Source of the DNA: Fontivita pretiosa
Lineage (GTDB): Bacteria; Planctomycetota; Phycisphaerae; Tepidisphaerales; Tepidisphaeraceae
Length of the DNA: 64,000 nucleotides
Assembly (NCBI RefSeq): GCF_050410795.1
Contig: NZ_CP191258.1
Location: forward strand, 5,022,001-5,086,000
Reading direction: 5' to 3'
A program made the position numbers and the translations under genes. Shown in pieces: positions 7,861 to 15,604 of the stretch (position 1 is its first letter; each line of letters begins with the position of its first letter). The notes under the pieces were generated by a model. It saw only the letters and a program-made list of their open reading frames with translations, had not been told where the DNA came from and ran no database searches.

Positions 7861-10176
7861 ATGGGCTTTGCGCGCCGTGCCAATCATGGTCGTCTTCGAC
7901 TTGAAGCGCTGGAGGGCCGGGTTCTGCTTGCCGCCGATGCCCGTCTGGCCGATGCTGCGCCGGCGATCGCCCGGCTTCAGTGGAGTGGCCAGCCCATCGA
8001 AGCCGCGGCCGGGCAATGGCTGATCCGGCTGAATGATCTGCCTGGCGGCAGCGCTGCATCGCAGGCGGCTCGGGCACGCACGCTGCTGCGAAAACTCTCG
8101 CCACGATTCGACGTCCTCCGCCAGCTTGGTTCTGACGGGCTTTTCCTCATCAGCACCCCAGCCGGTTTCACGCCCCAGCAGGCAAGCAGGTGGTTCGCCC
8201 GGCTGCCCGGCTTTGCCTATGTCGAGCCGGATCTGATCCTCAACAGCGATGCGCAATTCCCAAACGACGAGCACTTCAGCCAGCAATGGGGACTGCACAA
8301 CACCGGTCAGACCGGCGGGCTGATCGACAACGACATCGACGCCCCTGAAGCCTGGGACATCAGCACCGGCAGCAACGACGTCGTCGTCGGCGTGATCGAC
8401 ACGGGCATCGACTACAACCATCCGGACCTGGCGGCCAACATCTGGACCAACCCATTCGAGGTTCCGGGCAACGGCATCGATGATGAGGGCAACGGGTATA
8501 TCGACGACATACGCGGCTACGACTTCTACGGCAACGCGTTTCAAACCGACAACAACCCGATGGACCAGCACGGCCACGGCACGCACGTGGCCGGAATCAT
8601 CGCCGCCGTGACGAACAACGCCGTCGGTGTTGCCGGCGTGTCGTGGAATGCCAAACTGATGCCGCTGCGGATCGGCGGGCCTGCGCCGGGCGATGGACGC
8701 ATTTTGCTTTCCGCCGCCGTCAACGCGCTCTACTACGTCAAGTGGATGCGCGACCACGGGGTGAATGTGCGCGTGACCAACAACAGTTGGGGCGGCAGCG
8801 CCGGCTCGACGGCCCTGAGCGATGCCATTGCCGCCAACGCCGCCAGCGGGATCCTGTTCGTGGCGGCGGCGGGCAACGGCGGGTCGGACCAGATCGGCGA
8901 CAACAATGATCTGATCCCTCATTACCCTTCGGGCTACACACACGACAACATCATCGCCGTGGCAAACCTCACGCAGAACGGCGATTTGAGTCTTAGTTCC
9001 AACTACGGGCTCAACAGCGTCGACCTGGGCGCGCCGGGAACCGCAATCCTGAGCACCTGGCCGGGCGGCAGCTACGTCCACCTCAGCGGCACGTCAATGG
9101 CAACACCGCACGTCAGCGGGGCGATCGCGCTGGCGTTCAGCGTCGCCGATCCATCCGTCAGCTATCAGGCCATCCGCAACGCCGTGCTCAGTACGACCGA
9201 TCCGGTTGCGGCACTGGCGGGCAAGAGCGTCACTGGCGGAAGACTCAATGCGCAGGCGATGCTTCAGGCGCTGTTGCCGCCGGGGGCTTCGACACCCGAT
9301 CTGCTGGCCGCCAGCGACAGCGGCACATCCGACTCGGACAACATCACCAACATTCTCAGCCCCACGTTCAGTGGAACCGCGCCGGCGGGATCGACGGTGC
9401 GGCTTTACGCCAACGGAGTGCTGGCCGGCAGCGCCGTGGCGTCCCAGGATGGGCTGTGGAGTGTTACCGCCAACGCCCTGCCGGACGGAAGCTACGCGAT
9501 GACCGCGACGGCCACGCCCGCCGGTGGCGGCGCGGAAAGTGCCCCCTCGCCACCACTGCAAATCACGATCGACACCGTCGCGCCTGCGGTGATCGGAGCG
9601 GCAAGCTTTGCATATCAGACCGCGCCACACCGGCTGGTTTACACCTTCAGCGAGGATCTGCGCGATTCTCTGAGCACATCCAACCTGTGGCTGTTGAACC
9701 TTACCACATCGAGCCTTGTGGGCAGTGGCTCGATGGCAGTCGCATTCGATTCGGCCGGCACGACCGCGACTTTCAGTTTCCCAGGTTTGCAGCAGGCCGT
9801 GTTGGATGAGGCCAACTATCGGGCACGGCTGATCAATCTTGCCGATGTGGCAGGGAACCTGGCGTCGCCGCCAGCGGTGCTGGATTTGTTCTTCCTTCGC
9901 GGCGATGCGAATCATGACCGGACGGTGAATCTGCGCGACCTGTATGTGCTGACGGGCAACTGGCAGCAGTTGGGGCGGGACTTTTCGCAGGGGGATTTCA
10001 ACTACGACGGGAGGGTGGACGAGCTGGATCTGGAGATTCTGACGTCGCGGTGGCAGCAGGTGTTGCCGCCGCCGCCCGCCGGCGCGCAATCATCTGCCGG
10101 TTCGACCAAGCCGCCCGAGATGCGGGTTCCCTTTGCCGCCGACGCCTTGCCTGTGCGCGAGCTGATCGATCTGTAG
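7861..10176 (+). CDS. Secreted subtilisin-like (S8) protease with LEPR-XLL-like motif, Ig-like region and dockerin
   Basis: The 771-residue protein starts with a basic stretch and LEALEGRVLL (14-23), a variant of the planctomycete LEPR-XLL motif found at the N-terminus of many of their exported proteins. Residues about 40-125 resemble a subtilase propeptide. The S8 catalytic domain (about 150-455) has D180 in GVIDTGID, H239 in GHGTHVAG and S412 in GTSMATPH, so the triad is complete. A bacterial Ig-like region follows (about 475-580), then a second beta-rich segment. A dockerin type I-like pair of calcium loops (GDANHDRTVNLRDL and GDFNYDGRVDELDL) precedes a Pro-rich tail. It is probably exported and calcium-dependent. 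The dockerin suggests docking to a partner, but no cohesin is in the window. A TTG at 7849 would add four residues. Confidence 0.93.
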   Translation: MGFARRANHGRLRLEALEGRVLLAADARLADAAPAIARLQWSGQPIEAAAGQWLIRLNDLPGGSAASQAARARTLLRKLSPRFDVLRQLGSDGLFLISTPAGFTPQQASRWFARLPGFAYVEPDLILNSDAQFPNDEHFSQQWGLHNTGQTGGLIDNDIDAPEAWDISTGSNDVVVGVIDTGIDYNHPDLAANIWTNPFEVPGNGIDDEGNGYIDDIRGYDFYGNAFQTDNNPMDQHGHGTHVAGIIAAVTNNAVGVAGVSWNAKLMPLRIGGPAPGDGRILLSAAVNALYYVKWMRDHGVNVRVTNNSWGGSAGSTALSDAIAANAASGILFVAAAGNGGSDQIGDNNDLIPHYPSGYTHDNIIAVANLTQNGDLSLSSNYGLNSVDLGAPGTAILSTWPGGSYVHLSGTSMATPHVSGAIALAFSVADPSVSYQAIRNAVLSTTDPVAALAGKSVTGGRLNAQAMLQALLPPGASTPDLLAASDSGTSDSDNITNILSPTFSGTAPAGSTVRLYANGVLAGSAVASQDGLWSVTANALPDGSYAMTATATPAGGGAESAPSPPLQITIDTVAPAVIGAASFAYQTAPHRLVYTFSEDLRDSLSTSNLWLLNLTTSSLVGSGSMAVAFDSAGTTATFSFPGLQQAVLDEANYRARLINLADVAGNLASPPAVLDLFFLRGDANHDRTVNLRDLYVLTGNWQQLGRDFSQGDFNYDGRVDELDLEILTSRWQQVLPPPPAGAQSSAGSTKPPEMRVPFAADALPVRELIDL

Positions 10177-10193
10177 CCAAACGTAGCAAAAGG

Positions 10194-10232
10194 GGTCGGG
10201 AGTCTTTTCCGGCGCGGAAAAGACTCCCGACC
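10194..10232. repeat. 18-bp-arm palindrome abutting the left end of the IS
   Basis: GGTCGGGAGTCTTTTCCG (10194-10211) and its exact complement (10215-10232) are separated by three bases and end directly at the terminal repeat of the insertion sequence. The right arm together with bases 11307-11319 reconstitutes one unit of the 33-nt repeat seen intact at 11320-11352. It could also act as a hairpin after the subtilase gene, although no T-run follows it. Confidence 0.8.
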
Positions 10233-11296
10233 GGCTCAGTCTCGACCCTCATAATTGGCGTAGATCATGATGTCGTGCGTCAGGGTCCGCAAGAGCATCT
10301 CCTGCCGGCGACGGCGGCGTTGCACGGAACGCAGGGCATCGCCAAAGTTCCGCTTCATCATGCTGTTGACCGTCTCGCTCTGCGCTCGCTGGCCGTAGGT
10401 TCGCCGGTCCGCCTTGCGGGCAAACCGCTGCTTCATCAGCCGGCGATATCGACCGCCGGGCGGCTTGCTCGACGGCCGCCCGATGCCCGTGGGAATCACC
10501 GAGCGCACACCCATGTCCAGGCGGGCGCTGCGGTGGTTGGCCTCTGAGTCGTATCCAGCGTCGGCGACGACGACGTTCACATTGGCCCGCCGCCACGCAT
10601 GGTACAACAGCGGCGCGAAGTCCGGCGCATCGGACCCGCAGCCGATATGAACCCGCGCCGCCAGGATGAGGTGACAGGCCGAGGCCACCGCCAGGGCCAG
10701 CTTCGGCATCTGCCGGGCCCGGCGCGAGCGTGAGCGATTGACCTCGTCTGCATCGGTTTTTTTCGGTGTATTTGCCGCCATCGCGCAGGAGCATCTTGCG
10801 GCAGACGCGGTCGTAATGGCGTGAGCGGTGACGCGCTTCGTAGCAGGTGCTGTCGAGGGTCAGCGGCTTGCTCGAGTCGAGCTTACGCAGCAGTTTGGCC
10901 TTGGCGGCAAGCTGGGCCAGCAGGTCGAGCATGCGGTTGACGCGCCGGGTCTTGAGAAGCGTGCCGAAGGCCCGCCAGAGGGTGTTGTGATCCGGGGCGC
11001 GGGACATGCCGAGGTCGGCCAGCCACTGCGGCGAGTCGCGCAGCAGTTGCTCGGCCCTGCGATAGCTGAGCTTGAGCTGCTCGCGCAGAACGAGGCAGGC
11101 GAAGAGTTGCGGGAGCGTGAAGTCGTGGCGGCTGCAGTCGCAGGAGTAGGCCGGCCAGACGCGGAGGGCCAGTTCATGGGCCTGCCGCAGGACCTTCCAT
11201 GGTGATCGAGATGTTTCCATCCCGCAGCTTGTACCCACTGCATCGGCGTGGCGCTACCGAACATGCGCCGAACTTGGAGAGGGTCGAGACTGAGCC
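10233..11296 (-). mobile_element. IS4/IS5-superfamily insertion sequence
   Basis: The element is 1064 bp and bounded by perfect 18-bp terminal inverted repeats, GGCTCAGTCTCGACCCTC at 10233-10250 and its complement at 11279-11296. The decamer ACTCCCGACC directly flanks both ends (10223-10232 and 11297-11306) and is best read as a 10-bp target-site duplication. It contains one transposase gene on the minus strand, whose stop codon lies inside the left terminal repeat. The DDE transposase signature Y(2)R(3)E(6)K places it in the IS4/IS5 superfamily, and the duplication length fits IS4 better than IS5. Confidence 0.88.
10236..11220 (-). pseudogene. DDE transposase, interrupted by +1 frameshift at a homopolymer
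   Basis: The first part (from 11220, METSRSPWKVL) encodes the N-terminal DUF772-like region and the first catalytic aspartate in LTLDST. The rest is in another frame and carries VVADAGYDSEANH (second aspartate) and YGQRAQSETVNSMMK (catalytic glutamate in the YREK signature). The frames join at a run of seven T on the plus strand (10757-10763), seven A in the message. Reading through with six A gives a continuous 327-residue protein (KYTEKTDADEV at the junction). It may be a real inactivating indel, a sequencing error or programmed slippage. The 5' start could also be the GTG at 11238. Confidence 0.85.
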
Positions 11297-11352
11297 ACTC
11301 CCGACCCCTTATTTTTATCCGCGGAAAAGACTCCCGACCCCTTATTTTTATC
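11297..11352. repeat. Direct repeat units flanking the IS on the right
   Basis: The 23-mer beginning ACTCCCGACCCC and ending TTTTTATC occurs at 11297-11319 and again at 11330-11352, an offset of 33 bp. The second copy is preceded by CGCGGAAAAG, which also precedes ACTCCCGACC on the left side of the IS. The array therefore looks like two 33-nt units, the first split by the insertion. Confidence 0.8.
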
Positions 11353-11544
11353 GGACGCGGCGCGGCTGTGGCCGCTTAACCCGCGGACTTTGACGGCCGA
11401 AATCAATCGTGGGGGATACCGCTGCACGGCGGCGGCGGGCGCCCGGCGTGTGCAAGATCGCCGCCGGGCAGAACCGCCACATTCTGAGTCCTGGCCGGAC
11501 AGGCCGGATCAAGTACCGGGAAGTGTGTTTCGGGAACGCTCAGC

Positions 11545-14500
11545 ATGGCAGTCAGATCGGATCGCATGGTCAGATGGGTGTTGCTGGCGGCGCTGGCGGG
11601 GCTGGTGCCGCTGGCGGGGGCCGGCGAGTGGATCCGTCGCGCCACCGACGCCCGTTTCAACCTCCTCGCCGAAGCATCGACATGGCACCCGCAGTTGCAG
11701 GCGGCGCTGGAGTCGGCCCAGCGGCAGGTCTGGCTTGCAGCAATGGCCGGGGCGAGCCTGATGCTGCTTGAGCTGGGACTGCTGTCGTGGGGTTACATCG
11801 CGCTGCGGCGGTACCTGCGCCGTCACGAAGCCCAGGACGAGGCGCTGCGTGAATCGGAATGGTTTGCCCGATCGACGGTAGACGCGCTTTCCGCGCAGAT
11901 CGCCATTCTGGACAGCTCGGGAACGATCCTGGCGGTGAACCGGGCGTGGCGGGAGTTCAGCGGCGGGCTGGGTCAACCAATCGTGGGGCGTTCGTCAGAA
12001 GGAACCAACTACCTGGCGATGTGCGATGCAGCCGCGGGAGCGATGCGCAATGGCTCGGCGGGTGGCGACAGTGGACCGAGCCTGAGCGCGGACTCCGCGG
12101 CAGCTCCTCGCAGCATTGCGACCAGCGGCACGGATGCGGCGGCAATGTCGGCGATCGCCTCGGGCATCCGCGCCGTGGCGACGGGCCAGCGTGGCGAGGC
12201 GTACGCGGAATACCAGCTCATGGTCAACGGCGAGCGGCGATGGTACCAGTGCCGGATCACGCGCTTCCCGGGCAACAGCAAGGTTCGAATCGTAATGTCG
12301 CATGAGGACATCACGGCGCGCAAGCTGGCGGAAGAAGCCGCCGAAGACGCCAAGCGCGTCGCCGACGCCGCCAATCAGGCCAAAAGCGCCTTTCTGGCGA
12401 ACATGAGCCACGAGATCCGCACGCCGATGACGGCGATTCTCGGCTATGCCGATCTGCTGCTGGATCCGAACCAGCCGGTCGAGGAGCGGGCACGCTGCGT
12501 GCAGATCATCCGTCGCAACGGTGAGCATCTGCTGGGACTGATCAACGACGTGCTGGACATCTCGAAGATCGAGGCGGACATGTGCCGCGTCGAGCTGGTG
12601 GTGTGCGACCTGCGGCAACTGCTGGCCGACGTGGTGGCGCTGACGCGCGTCAAGGCGATCCAGAAAGGGTTGAACTACCGGGTGGTGATCGACGGCCCGG
12701 TTCCCAGGGAGATCCGCACCGATCCACTGCGGCTGAAACAGATTTTGGTGAATCTGGTTGGCAATGCGATCAAGTTCACCAGCCAGGGTGGGGTGTACCT
12801 GCGTGTGTCGTGCCAGGATCGTCTGATCGGAAGCACGATTCATTTCGACGTTCTTGACACGGGCATCGGCATGACGCGCGAGCAGCAGAGCAAGCTGTTC
12901 CGGGCATTCACGCAGGCCGACGAGAGCACGACGCGGCGGTTCGGGGGCACGGGTCTGGGGCTGGTGATCAGCAAGCGGCTGGCGCAACTGCTGGGAGGGG
13001 ACATCACGGTGCAGTCGCAGCCGGCGGTGGGCACGTGCTTCTCGGTGTGGGTGGATGCCGGGCCACTGGGCAGCGTGCGGATGCTGTATGGGCTGGATGA
13101 ATCGGATCTGGTCGCCGACGCGACTTCCGCGCCCGCGACTGTGCCGGCGCAGCGGTTCGAGGGAACGGTGCTGCTGGCGGAAGACGGAGAAGACAACCAG
13201 CAACTCATCTCGCTTTTGCTGCGGAACATGGGGGTGGAGGTTGTGCTGGCGCACAATGGCCGGGTGGCGGTGGAGCAGGCGTCGGCCAGGCGGTTCGACC
13301 TGATCCTGATGGACATGCAGATGCCCGAGCTGGACGGCTATGGCGCCACGCGGCAGCTTCGCCAGCATGGATATGACGCGCCGATCGTGGCGTTGACCGC
13401 CAACGCGATGGCGGACGATCGGGCCAAGTGTCTGGCGGCCGGATGCGACGAATACCTGTCAAAGCCGGTGCGTCTGGAGCAACTGGCGCGAATGTTGTCG
13501 CGATATTTGAAGCCGCGCGAGCAGGCCGAGCCGTCGGCCGTCGGCGACCGGCGCACGGCAGACGCGCCTGCACCTGCGACATCCGGCCAGGATGGAATGC
13601 TGGTCAGCAGCCTTGAGGGCAACGAGCGGTTCCGCGAAGTGCTGGAGCGGTTCGTGTCGCGTCTGCCGGAGCGAGTGGAACAGATTACCCGCCTGATGCA
13701 GCAGCGTGACCTGGAGCAACTGGCGCGCGCGGTTCATCAGGTGAAGGGGGCGGCTGGCGGATACGGATTTGCGGCGATTTCGGAGGCGGCGTGGCGCGCC
13801 GAGCAGTGCATCAAGACGTCTCGCAGCCTCGAGGAAATCGCCGCCGAGGTGCAGAAGCTCGTGTCGCTGGTGCGACGGGTGAAGGGGTTTGCGGATCCTG
13901 AGCCGACCAAAGCCCAGGCTTCGCTGGTCGAGCCCGCGGTCGTGGAAAAGGCAAACGCGACGACGACTTCGACGCGGCTGTTGCCCGGGTCTGCAAGCAT
14001 GTCCTGTGGTGAGCCGGCTCAACTGGAGCCATCTGCGACCAAGCTGCGGGTGGATCCGCTCACCGGGTTGCCCAATCAGATCTACCTGGCCGAACGGTTG
14101 TCGGCGGAGGTTTCGCTGGCCAGGCGCTGTGGCTCACCACTGGCGTGTATTGTGCTCGAGATCGGCAACTTTGCGACGCTGTCGGCATCGCAGTCGCCTG
14201 AAACGATGGGGGCAGTGCTGAAGCGGATCGCCGGGGTACTGTCGGCCCGTTGCGGCGGAGACTACCGGCTGTTCAAGCTGGAAGGCGGGCGATTCGTGGT
14301 GGTGATGCCTGAAACAGCGGCTTCGGCGGCGGAGCAGTTCGCGTCGCAGCTTCGGGAGCTGGTGGCCGGCAGCAGCCTGATGGATCTGCTCGGGACGCAG
14401 CCGGTCGAGTGCGTCACAGGCATCGCGGAACTCGGTCTGCGAACCGTCTGTGGGATATCGCTGCTGAATGAGGCGATCAAGGCGCTGGAGGCGGCGGTGG

Positions 14501-14586
14501 AGAAGCACGATCAGCGCACCAGCCACAGCGACAGGAACATCACCAGCCAGACGGCGTCGAGAAAGTGCCAGTACAGCGCGGCGTGA
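11545..14586 (+). CDS. Hybrid histidine kinase: PAS, HisKA, HATPase, receiver, HPt and degenerate GGDEF
   Basis: The 1013-residue protein has two N-terminal membrane segments (about 8-27 and 58-82) around a very short extracytoplasmic loop. A PAS-like region follows (about 105-250). The dimerisation domain has phospho-acceptor H289 in MSHEIRTP. The ATPase domain shows N, G1 and G2 boxes (LVNLVGNAIKFT, DTGIGM, GGTGLGL). The receiver has D590 in LMDMQMP, and the HPt has H731 in AVHQVKGAAG, so a full internal phosphorelay is encoded. The last 190 residues resemble a GGDEF domain starting at DPLTGLPN. The active-site loop reads LEGGRF in place of GGDEF, so diguanylate cyclase activity is unlikely. 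The 3' end overlaps the convergent subunit-III-like gene by 76 bp. No cognate regulator is adjacent. Confidence 0.93.
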   Translation: MAVRSDRMVRWVLLAALAGLVPLAGAGEWIRRATDARFNLLAEASTWHPQLQAALESAQRQVWLAAMAGASLMLLELGLLSWGYIALRRYLRRHEAQDEALRESEWFARSTVDALSAQIAILDSSGTILAVNRAWREFSGGLGQPIVGRSSEGTNYLAMCDAAAGAMRNGSAGGDSGPSLSADSAAAPRSIATSGTDAAAMSAIASGIRAVATGQRGEAYAEYQLMVNGERRWYQCRITRFPGNSKVRIVMSHEDITARKLAEEAAEDAKRVADAANQAKSAFLANMSHEIRTPMTAILGYADLLLDPNQPVEERARCVQIIRRNGEHLLGLINDVLDISKIEADMCRVELVVCDLRQLLADVVALTRVKAIQKGLNYRVVIDGPVPREIRTDPLRLKQILVNLVGNAIKFTSQGGVYLRVSCQDRLIGSTIHFDVLDTGIGMTREQQSKLFRAFTQADESTTRRFGGTGLGLVISKRLAQLLGGDITVQSQPAVGTCFSVWVDAGPLGSVRMLYGLDESDLVADATSAPATVPAQRFEGTVLLAEDGEDNQQLISLLLRNMGVEVVLAHNGRVAVEQASARRFDLILMDMQMPELDGYGATRQLRQHGYDAPIVALTANAMADDRAKCLAAGCDEYLSKPVRLEQLARMLSRYLKPREQAEPSAVGDRRTADAPAPATSGQDGMLVSSLEGNERFREVLERFVSRLPERVEQITRLMQQRDLEQLARAVHQVKGAAGGYGFAAISEAAWRAEQCIKTSRSLEEIAAEVQKLVSLVRRVKGFADPEPTKAQASLVEPAVVEKANATTTSTRLLPGSASMSCGEPAQLEPSATKLRVDPLTGLPNQIYLAERLSAEVSLARRCGSPLACIVLEIGNFATLSASQSPETMGAVLKRIAGVLSARCGGDYRLFKLEGGRFVVVMPETAASAAEQFASQLRELVAGSSLMDLLGTQPVECVTGIAELGLRTVCGISLLNEAIKALEAAVEKHDQRTSHSDRNITSQTASRKCQYSAA

Positions 14587-15155
14587 CGAACGGGGGCGTG
14601 GTGCTCGTGGTCGTAGCGGTTGTGCCAGGCGCCGCGAATGAGCACGCCAGCGGCAACAAGCCCGCCGAGCACGTGCACAGCGTGCAGCAGCACCAGAAAG
14701 AAGACCAGGCCATAAAGCGTAGCGGCGGCGCCTGCGCCCGGAGCGGCGTCCAGGGGCATGGGCGACGCGGCGGCGAGCGAGCGAAGCTGGGCGTGGCGAT
14801 GAAGGAGCTGGATGATGGCCGGCGCCTGGACCGCCACGAACGCAACGGCCAGCCCCGTCGCCGTCAGTAGCGCCATGCGAAAGGCGCGCTGTCGCTCGCG
14901 TCGGACGGCGGCCAGTGCCTGCTGCATCGCCAGGCTTGACCCCAGCAACAACAGCGTACTGACCCAAAGCAGCCATGGCAGCCGCAGTGTCGCCGTCGCG
15001 CTGGCGGTGGTCGCGGCTTCGTCCCTGAGCCGAAGCCGGATCAGGAAATAGCCCAGCAGGCTGGAGGCGAAGAGCATCGCCAGCGCCGCCAGGAACAGCC
15101 ACATGCCGATGGTGGCGGATCGGGGAGGGACCGGGTACAGGGGCTTGGCAGACAT
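14511..15155 (-). CDS. Second cytochrome c oxidase subunit III-like membrane protein
   Basis: The 214-residue protein has about five membrane segments. The C-terminal LYWHFLDAVWLVMFLSL and the preceding LVLLHAVHVLGGL are typical of heme-copper oxidase subunit III (CtaE). It begins with ATIGMWLFLAALAMLF, the usual first helix of this family. It is the last gene of the respiratory operon, 59 bp after ctaF, and is a paralog of the ctaE gene at 15605-16585, from which it has diverged strongly. It may complete the subunit III fold or serve in assembly. The 3' end overlaps the histidine kinase gene on the other strand. Confidence 0.82.
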   Translation of the reverse strand: MSAKPLYPVPPRSATIGMWLFLAALAMLFASSLLGYFLIRLRLRDEAATTASATATLRLPWLLWVSTLLLLGSSLAMQQALAAVRRERQRAFRMALLTATGLAVAFVAVQAPAIIQLLHRHAQLRSLAAASPMPLDAAPGAGAAATLYGLVFFLVLLHAVHVLGGLVAAGVLIRGAWHNRYDHEHHAPVRHAALYWHFLDAVWLVMFLSLWLVR

Positions 15156-15171
15156 GTAGAGAGATTGAACG

Positions 15172-15210
15172 CGCCAGTCACGGCGGGATTGCGTCGTGCC
15201 GTGACTGGCG
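15172..15210 (-). repeat. Intercistronic hairpin before the last oxidase gene
   Basis: CGCCAGTCACGGC (15172-15184) and its exact complement (15198-15210) form a 13-bp stem with a 13-nt loop between ctaF and the second subunit-III gene. No T-run follows on the minus strand. An intrinsic terminator is therefore unlikely, and an RNA-processing or stabilising element is more plausible. Confidence 0.6.
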
Positions 15211-15214
15211 GATG

Positions 15215-15592
15215 TTACGGCGCGCCGGCGCGGATCGGTGGAGTGTAGTTGATCCTGTATTCCTTGGAGTCCAGCACGACGCTGCCGACGAACAGGGCGA
15301 CGAAGAACAGCGCCGCGATGAGCACGATCGCATTGAAGGGACTGTCCCAGCGCAGATGCATGAAGTACAGCGCCACCAGCGCGCCCTTGATCACCGCGAT
15401 CAGCAGGGCCAGCCAGATGTTGAACGCGCCCAGGTCGATCCAGGTGGCGGCGACGGTGATGAAGGTGAGCAGCATCAATGCGGCGAAGACCGCCAGCAGC
15501 ACGCGCAGCGGCACGGGATGCGCCAGGGGGTGCGGGTGTGCCTCGCCGTGGTTCTGCGAATGGGCCAGAGGTTGTGCTGCGTGCTCAGCCAT
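15215..15592 (-). CDS. ctaF: Cytochrome c oxidase subunit IV, caa3 type
   Basis: The 125-residue protein has a His/Pro-rich N-terminus and three hydrophobic segments (about 30-50, 60-82 and 92-112). The conserved KGALVALYFMHLRWDS is the hallmark of prokaryotic subunit IV (COX4_pro). It stabilises the oxidase core. The ATG at 15592 (MAEHAAQ) is preceded by GAGGA. A TTG at 15601 is the only upstream alternative. It starts 12 bp after the ctaE stop, as expected in one operon. Confidence 0.9.
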   Translation of the reverse strand: MAEHAAQPLAHSQNHGEAHPHPLAHPVPLRVLLAVFAALMLLTFITVAATWIDLGAFNIWLALLIAVIKGALVALYFMHLRWDSPFNAIVLIAALFFVALFVGSVVLDSKEYRINYTPPIRAGAP

Positions 15593-15604
15593 GGTCCGCA
15601 ATCC

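Noticed and set aside
11297..11352. Possible CRISPR-like array of two repeats
   Set aside because: Only two units exist, the spacing is 10 bp, no cas gene is near, and the pattern is explained by a palindromic repeat split by an IS.
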